Below, piece by piece: positions 6,272 to 9,012 of a DNA stretch of 9,012 nt. The number at the start of each line of letters is the position of its first letter. Within the stretch, counting starts at the first letter, position 1. Both the position numbers and the translations under genes were made by a program. This DNA is from Nitrospirota bacterium. GTDB lineage: Bacteria > Nitrospirota > Thermodesulfovibrionia > Thermodesulfovibrionales > Magnetobacteriaceae. Below the pieces are notes generated by a model. The model made no database searches and was not told the origin of the DNA. It saw only the letters and a program-made list of their open reading frames with translations. The stretch is from the NCBI GenBank assembly GCA_015233485.1, contig JADFXO010000149.1:1-9012 (forward strand), given 5' to 3'.

Positions 6272-6299
6272 AGTATAAATTTTATGCCGGCAATGTCAA
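6272..6299 (-). promoter_or_regulatory. Promoter of the SGNH hydrolase gene
   Basis: Minus strand: perfect TTGACA (6299-6294), a 16-base spacer, TATACT (6277-6272). The spacer contains the 8-bp palindrome TGCCGGCA (6285-6292). The predicted transcription start (about 6263-6267) leaves six bases or fewer before the ATG. Confidence 0.65.
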
Positions 6300-6300
6300 T

Positions 6301-6330
6301 TTGAAATTAATAATAGTTAAAGTGTAGAAT
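6301..6330 (+). promoter_or_regulatory. Probable promoter of the caspase-FGE gene
   Basis: TTGAAA (6301-6306), an 18-base spacer and TAGAAT (6325-6330) each match consensus at five of six positions. The start would be near 6337, about 45 bases before the TTG start codon. It lies back to back with the hydrolase promoter, whose -35 is adjacent. Confidence 0.5.
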
Positions 6331-6382
6331 ACCTTAGGAACTATGCTCGAACCAGAAAAATAAGTATGCGGAAGGCGGCGAA

Positions 6383-8239
6383 TTGGAAGGATTATATAAA
6401 GAAAGTTATGCCCTTGTAATAGGTGTGAGCGAATATACCGCCGCTGGAGTGCCCAGTCTCCCCGGGGTAAGAGAAGATGTACAAGAAGTATCAAATGTAT
6501 TGAAATTACACGGGTTTAAAGTACAAGAATTGCTAAATCCAGACAGAAAGGCGCTGGAAAAAGCGTTTACTGATTTTATACACACATACGGCTTAGAAGA
6601 GCCTCAAAATCGCTTGCTCATATACTTTGCAGGGCATGGACACACAGAAACGCAATCATGGGGTGGTGAGATGGGTTATATATTACCGTCAGATGTTCCT
6701 AACCCCTATAGGGATCGTAAAGGTTTTCTTAAAAAAGCCATGGATATGCAAATGATAGAAGTTTACGCAAAGAGGATACAATCAAAGCACGCGCTTTTCA
6801 TGTTTGACAGTTGTTTTTCCGGCGATTTATTTGACTTAACCTTAACAAGGAGTATCTCTGCCAGCATATCAGATAAGACAACACAACCGGTGAGGCAGTT
6901 TATAACATCAGGCAGGGCGAAGGAGAAAGTGCCGGATAAAAGTATATTCAGAGAAATCTTCGTATCAGCGCTCAAAGGGGAATTTCGAACAAACCAAGAG
7001 GGATATTTAACGGCAACTGAGCTGGGTGAATTATTAAGTATCAAAGTAACTAATTACTCCAACAACACCCAACATCCACAGATCGGCAAGATAAGAGATA
7101 GAAATTTAGATAAGGGTGATTTTGTATTCGTACTTAGTGGGGACAAAGAGAATGTTGGAAAACCAGAGATTGATAAGGCAAAAGATGAATTATCAAAAAA
7201 AGCGCAAGAAGTTGAAGAAAACAGGAAAAAATTAGAAGAAGAACGTGAACTGTTTGAAATTGATAAGAAGAAAAAGGATTTGGATGAAGAGAATAAGAAG
7301 ATAGAGGAAGAACGTAAGAGGCTTAAATTGGAGAATGAACGGTTGGCGATGGCAAGCCGTCCAGGTGAGGAGATGTTATCAGGGAAGGGTAGTTCATACA
7401 TTGAAGATAAAGTAACCGGTATGGAGTTTGTATTTGTGAAAGGCGGGTGTTATCAGATGGGGGATATGTTTGGTGATGGATATGAAAATGAAAAACCTGT
7501 GCATGAGGTATGTGTTGATGATTTTTATTTGGGCAAATATGAAGTAACGAATGCCCAGTTTAAAAAGTTTGCAGACGACACAGGATATAGGACTGAAGCA
7601 GAGAAAGAAAATAAAGGATTTGGGATAAGTGGAGATGGAAAGAATGATTGGGGATGGAAAGCCGGTTTGAATTGGATGTATCCGATATATCCGTCAGATG
7701 ATATATCATCTAAAATGAGTCACCCTGTGGTGCAGGTGAGTTGGAATGATGCAAAAGAGTTCATAATTTGGTTAAATAAGAAAACAGGGGGAAAATATAA
7801 GCTGCCGACAGAGGCAGAATGGGAATATGCGTGTCGTAACGGTGGGAAGCAACACAAGTACAGCTGGGGGAATGGTTCGCCGTCAGGCAATATAGCAGAC
7901 GAGGCTTTTAAACGGAAATATCCAAATGCTAAAGTTTGGGCAGGGTATGATGATGGGTATGCTTATACTGCTCCGGTTGGGAGCTACAGAGCAAGTGAGT
8001 TGGGGCTTTATGATATGACAGGAAACGTATGGGAGTGGGTTGAGGATATATATGCAAAAGATGCCTATAGTAAACACCAGCGTGATAATCCTATATATAC
8101 TGGCCCTGGCGAGGGCCGTGTGATACGTGGGGGTAGCTGGCTCAGCGATCCGCGGGACGTGCGGTATTCCTTCCGGCACGACGGCGCCCCCAGCTACAGG
8201 GACTACAACCTTGGTTTTCGCCTTGAGTTTCAGAGGTAA
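6383..8239 (+). CDS. Caspase-like protease (C14) - coiled coil - FGE-sulfatase-fold fusion
   Basis: This 618-residue protein has three parts. Residues 7-250 are a caspase/metacaspase-type peptidase C14 domain: ALVIGVSEY at the first strand, catalytic His85 in YFAGHGH and catalytic Cys144 in FMFDSCFSG. Residues ~262-325 are a highly charged coiled coil (K/E-rich). Residues ~344-616 are an FGE-sulfatase (SUMF1/EgtB-like, C-type-lectin-like) domain. Its hallmarks are GGCYQMGD, YEVTNAQFKKF, LPTEAEWEYACRNG, GLYDMTGNVWEWVED, RVIRGGSW and a final NLGFRL. The C-terminal cysteine pair of true formylglycine-generating enzymes is absent (the only domain cysteines are 356, 377 and 484), so a binding role is more likely than catalysis. 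There is no signal peptide. The start is TTG (6383), the only start codon after the in-frame stop at 6335, with a purine-rich GGAAGG before it. Codons 587-609 look like a diversity-generating retroelement variable repeat. The architecture suggests a receptor-protease: the FGE domain senses a ligand and the caspase domain cuts a target. Confidence 0.92.
   Translation: MEGLYKESYALVIGVSEYTAAGVPSLPGVREDVQEVSNVLKLHGFKVQELLNPDRKALEKAFTDFIHTYGLEEPQNRLLIYFAGHGHTETQSWGGEMGYILPSDVPNPYRDRKGFLKKAMDMQMIEVYAKRIQSKHALFMFDSCFSGDLFDLTLTRSISASISDKTTQPVRQFITSGRAKEKVPDKSIFREIFVSALKGEFRTNQEGYLTATELGELLSIKVTNYSNNTQHPQIGKIRDRNLDKGDFVFVLSGDKENVGKPEIDKAKDELSKKAQEVEENRKKLEEERELFEIDKKKKDLDEENKKIEEERKRLKLENERLAMASRPGEEMLSGKGSSYIEDKVTGMEFVFVKGGCYQMGDMFGDGYENEKPVHEVCVDDFYLGKYEVTNAQFKKFADDTGYRTEAEKENKGFGISGDGKNDWGWKAGLNWMYPIYPSDDISSKMSHPVVQVSWNDAKEFIIWLNKKTGGKYKLPTEAEWEYACRNGGKQHKYSWGNGSPSGNIADEAFKRKYPNAKVWAGYDDGYAYTAPVGSYRASELGLYDMTGNVWEWVEDIYAKDAYSKHQRDNPIYTGPGEGRVIRGGSWLSDPRDVRYSFRHDGAPSYRDYNLGFRLEFQR
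8129..8224 (+). other. Candidate DGR variable repeat (VR) at the 3' end of the caspase-FGE gene
   Basis: These 32 codons (GGSW to GFRL) are about 65% GC, against about 33% in 8041-8100. Of the 23 codons from residue 587 to 609, 15 end in C. They include CTC, AGC, GAC, TTC, CAC, GGC, GCC and TAC at the positions that vary in FGE-type DGR targets. Adenine-directed mutagenesis of AAC template codons changes the first two bases and leaves the final C, which gives exactly this pattern. The invariant scaffold (GGSW, P, VR, S, R, P, R, N, GFRL) is interleaved as expected. No template repeat or reverse transcriptase is in the window, so current activity is unproven. Confidence 0.6.
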
Positions 8240-8293
8240 CTTTTTGGCTTTTTACCTTTTTGAAGTTTTTCAGTCCTTTTGTCTTTTACTATC

Positions 8294-8320
8294 CCCTGCG
8301 TAGCAGGGTCGCTTTATTTT
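8294..8320 (+). terminator. Hairpin terminator after the caspase-FGE gene
   Basis: CCCTGC (8294-8299) pairs with GCAGGG (8303-8308) around GTA, followed by TCGC and a T-rich tail. It lies 54 bases past the stop codon, beyond a T-rich stretch (8240-8290) with no other structure I can see. The stem is short and the U tract starts late, so strength is uncertain. Confidence 0.5.
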
Positions 8321-8433
8321 TACAGGTGGGAAATGTCCCTCAAGATTTTGACGATAGCCTTACTCCGGCGTTACTGAATGAAGAAGGTTTTGATGGTTGA
8401 GCGCTGTGTCCATTCTGGATCTGGGCAACCGGC

Positions 8434-8727
8434 TTATACGTTTTTTGTCAAAAACTCCTTCAACTCATCCACCGAGGCAGCCTTTCTGATGAGATTTTTA
8501 AAGTCGTCCAATTTATCTACAGTCGGCAGAACACGAACGGTGTCCATCAGCGCGACTCCGGCTGAACCATATTTGAGTTCAAGCCCTAACTCTATACCCT
8601 CAAGTAAGCCTTCCCGCTTGCCTTCAAGCAACCACTTGCGTTGACCCCTCTGTTCACCCTCAAGCAGCCCCTGCTCACGCCCCTGCCTAAATCTTATATC
8701 TCTCTCTAAATCATATACTAATGCCAT
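8434..8727 (-). CDS. Possible internal short Rpn product (RpnS-like)
   Basis: Within the Rpn fragment, ATG at 8727-8725 is preceded by a full AAGGAGG (8742-8736) with an 8-base spacer, the best Shine-Dalgarno in the gene. It would give a 97-residue protein starting MALVYDLERDIRFRQG and containing the whole LLEG-rich tail. In E. coli, rpn genes are reported to express a short C-terminal protein from within the gene that restrains the nuclease. The placement here is analogous. The Shine-Dalgarno may also simply follow from the codons for SKEAED, so this is suggestive only. Confidence 0.4.
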   Translation of the reverse strand: MALVYDLERDIRFRQGREQGLLEGEQRGQRKWLLEGKREGLLEGIELGLELKYGSAGVALMDTVRVLPTVDKLDDFKNLIRKAASVDELKEFLTKNV

Positions 8728-8886
8728 ATCCTCTGCCTCCTTAGACACTTCATCCTGTAAATCTCTTAGCTGCGATAGTACCTCTACCTGTCTGATATAC
8801 TTACCCCTCGTTTCATCCGGCACCAGATCCCTTAATCGATTCAATATCTCCCGTGTAAATATTTTAACGTCAGGTAGGTCAGGGTT
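8434..8886 (-). pseudogene. Rpn-family nuclease, C-terminal fragment (5' end lost to insertion)
   Basis: The open frame reads 150 residues leftwards, from NPDLPDVKIFTREILNRL at 8886 to a TAA at 8434-8436. It ends with the characteristic Rpn/PD-(D/E)XK 'transposase' tail: RQVEVLSQLRDLQDEV, an acidic KEAEDMALVYDLERD, then a glycine-glutamate-rich amphipathic run with repeated LLEG, and a closing KLDDFKNLIRKAASVDEL. Full members are about 300 residues, so the N-terminal nuclease core is missing. The frame is closed by TAG at 8887-8889, exactly where a foreign IS-like sequence begins. No start codon precedes 8844 (TTG), and that one is weak. The sequence is well preserved, implying recent inactivation or retained use of an internal product. 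Rpn proteins are linked to DNA cleavage and, in E. coli, phage defence. Confidence 0.8.
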
Positions 8887-8887
8887 C

Positions 8888-9012
8888 TATACTGCTACCA
8901 TAAAGGAGTGGACATCCCAAAGGAGTAGAGGTTAAACTCTCTGCATGGCGGAGATCAACACCTTAAAGTAAGGAGCAAGAGCAAATGGGACAGAGAAGAT
9001 GGTCAGCAGACG
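8888..9012 (+). mobile_element. Left end of an IS3-like insertion sequence (runs off window)
   Basis: Coding similarity to Rpn stops at about 8887. The following sequence has the layout of an IS3-group left end as I recall it: a tip region with CTACC, then AGTGGACA (8907-8914), then TAAACTCTC (8933-8941), then a ribosome binding site and a short first ORF. The exact tip is uncertain (8888-8893). The right end, the second ORF and any target duplication are outside the window. No homology search was possible. Confidence 0.5.
8985..9012 (+). CDS. Start of insertion-sequence OrfA, partial
   Basis: ATG at 8985-8987 follows AAGGAG (8970-8975) by nine bases and opens MGQRRWSAD before the window ends. 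The RRWSA(D/E) opening is common in the helix-turn-helix OrfA proteins of IS3 and IS66 families. Only nine residues are visible, so the family rests mainly on the upstream sequence. Confidence 0.5.

Noticed and set aside
7054..7401. Minus-strand 115-codon serine/phenylalanine-rich ORF
   Set aside because: It is antisense to the K/E-rich coiled coil of the caspase-FGE gene. Reverse-complementing lysine and glutamate codons yields Phe, Leu and Ser runs.
7412..8230. Active formylglycine-generating enzyme
   Set aside because: The C-terminal cysteine pair of the FGE active site is missing, no sulfatase gene is near, and the protein carries a caspase domain.
8311..8400. Short plus-strand frame ending NVPQDFDDSLTPALLNEEGF
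   Set aside because: It looks protein-like for about 22 residues but has no convincing start or ribosome binding site and overlaps the terminator. Kept as a possible remnant only.
8240..8433. DGR template repeat or accessory (Avd) gene downstream of the variable repeat
   Set aside because: No sequence resembling the GGSW-to-GFRL stretch with AAC codons recurs here on either strand, and no reverse transcriptase motif is seen in the remaining bases.

Overview
The window reads as bacterial chromosomal DNA from an organism with a large accessory genome. It carries an STAND-type NTPase with a membrane partner, a caspase-like protease fused to an FGE-sulfatase-fold domain, an Rpn (PD-(D/E)XK, 'recombination-promoting') nuclease relic, an insertion sequence and intergenic palindromes. 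This combination is what I would expect from large-genome environmental lineages such as Nitrospirota (for example Candidatus Magnetobacterium relatives) or Desulfobacterota. That placement is inference; no rRNA or marker gene is present. Base composition is mosaic: a sampled 60-base line in the NTPase gene is about 22% GC, one in the Bax-inhibitor gene about 52%, and the last ~100 coding bases of the caspase gene about 65%.

Layout. Bases 1-156 hold an unrecognised reading frame broken by stops. On the minus strand, 3781 to 199, lies a two-gene operon: a 145-residue three-helix membrane protein whose end overlaps the start of a 1052-residue P-loop NTPase with four 41-residue tandem repeats. 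Its own extended -10 promoter is at 3837-3865. Upstream of that is a 16-codon minus-strand ORF with a near-consensus promoter and a strong ribosome binding site, plus a 13-bp inverted repeat. On the plus strand, 4165-4740 encodes a secreted five-repeat protein ending in a hairpin. Two minus-strand housekeeping-type genes follow: a Bax inhibitor-1/YccA family membrane protein with a consensus sigma70 promoter, and an SGNH/GDSL hydrolase. Palindromes separate them.

Divergent from the hydrolase, 6383-8239 (+) encodes a caspase (peptidase C14) - coiled coil - FGE-sulfatase-fold fusion. Its last ~100 bases look like the variable repeat of a diversity-generating retroelement (DGR): high GC, NNC codons at the ligand-facing positions, and a closing NLGFRL motif. 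No template repeat or reverse transcriptase lies in the window, so any such retroelement would have to act from elsewhere.

The right edge holds the C-terminal part of an Rpn nuclease gene (minus strand), cut off at about 8887 by the left end of an IS3-like element whose first ORF starts at 8985 and runs out of the window. The surviving Rpn fragment contains an internal ATG behind a full AAGGAGG. This recalls the intragenic short Rpn products described in enterobacteria.

The most likely new biology is (a) the NTPase plus three-helix membrane protein as a candidate two-component defence module, and (b) the caspase-FGE protein as a diversifiable receptor-protease. Both assignments are inferred from architecture.
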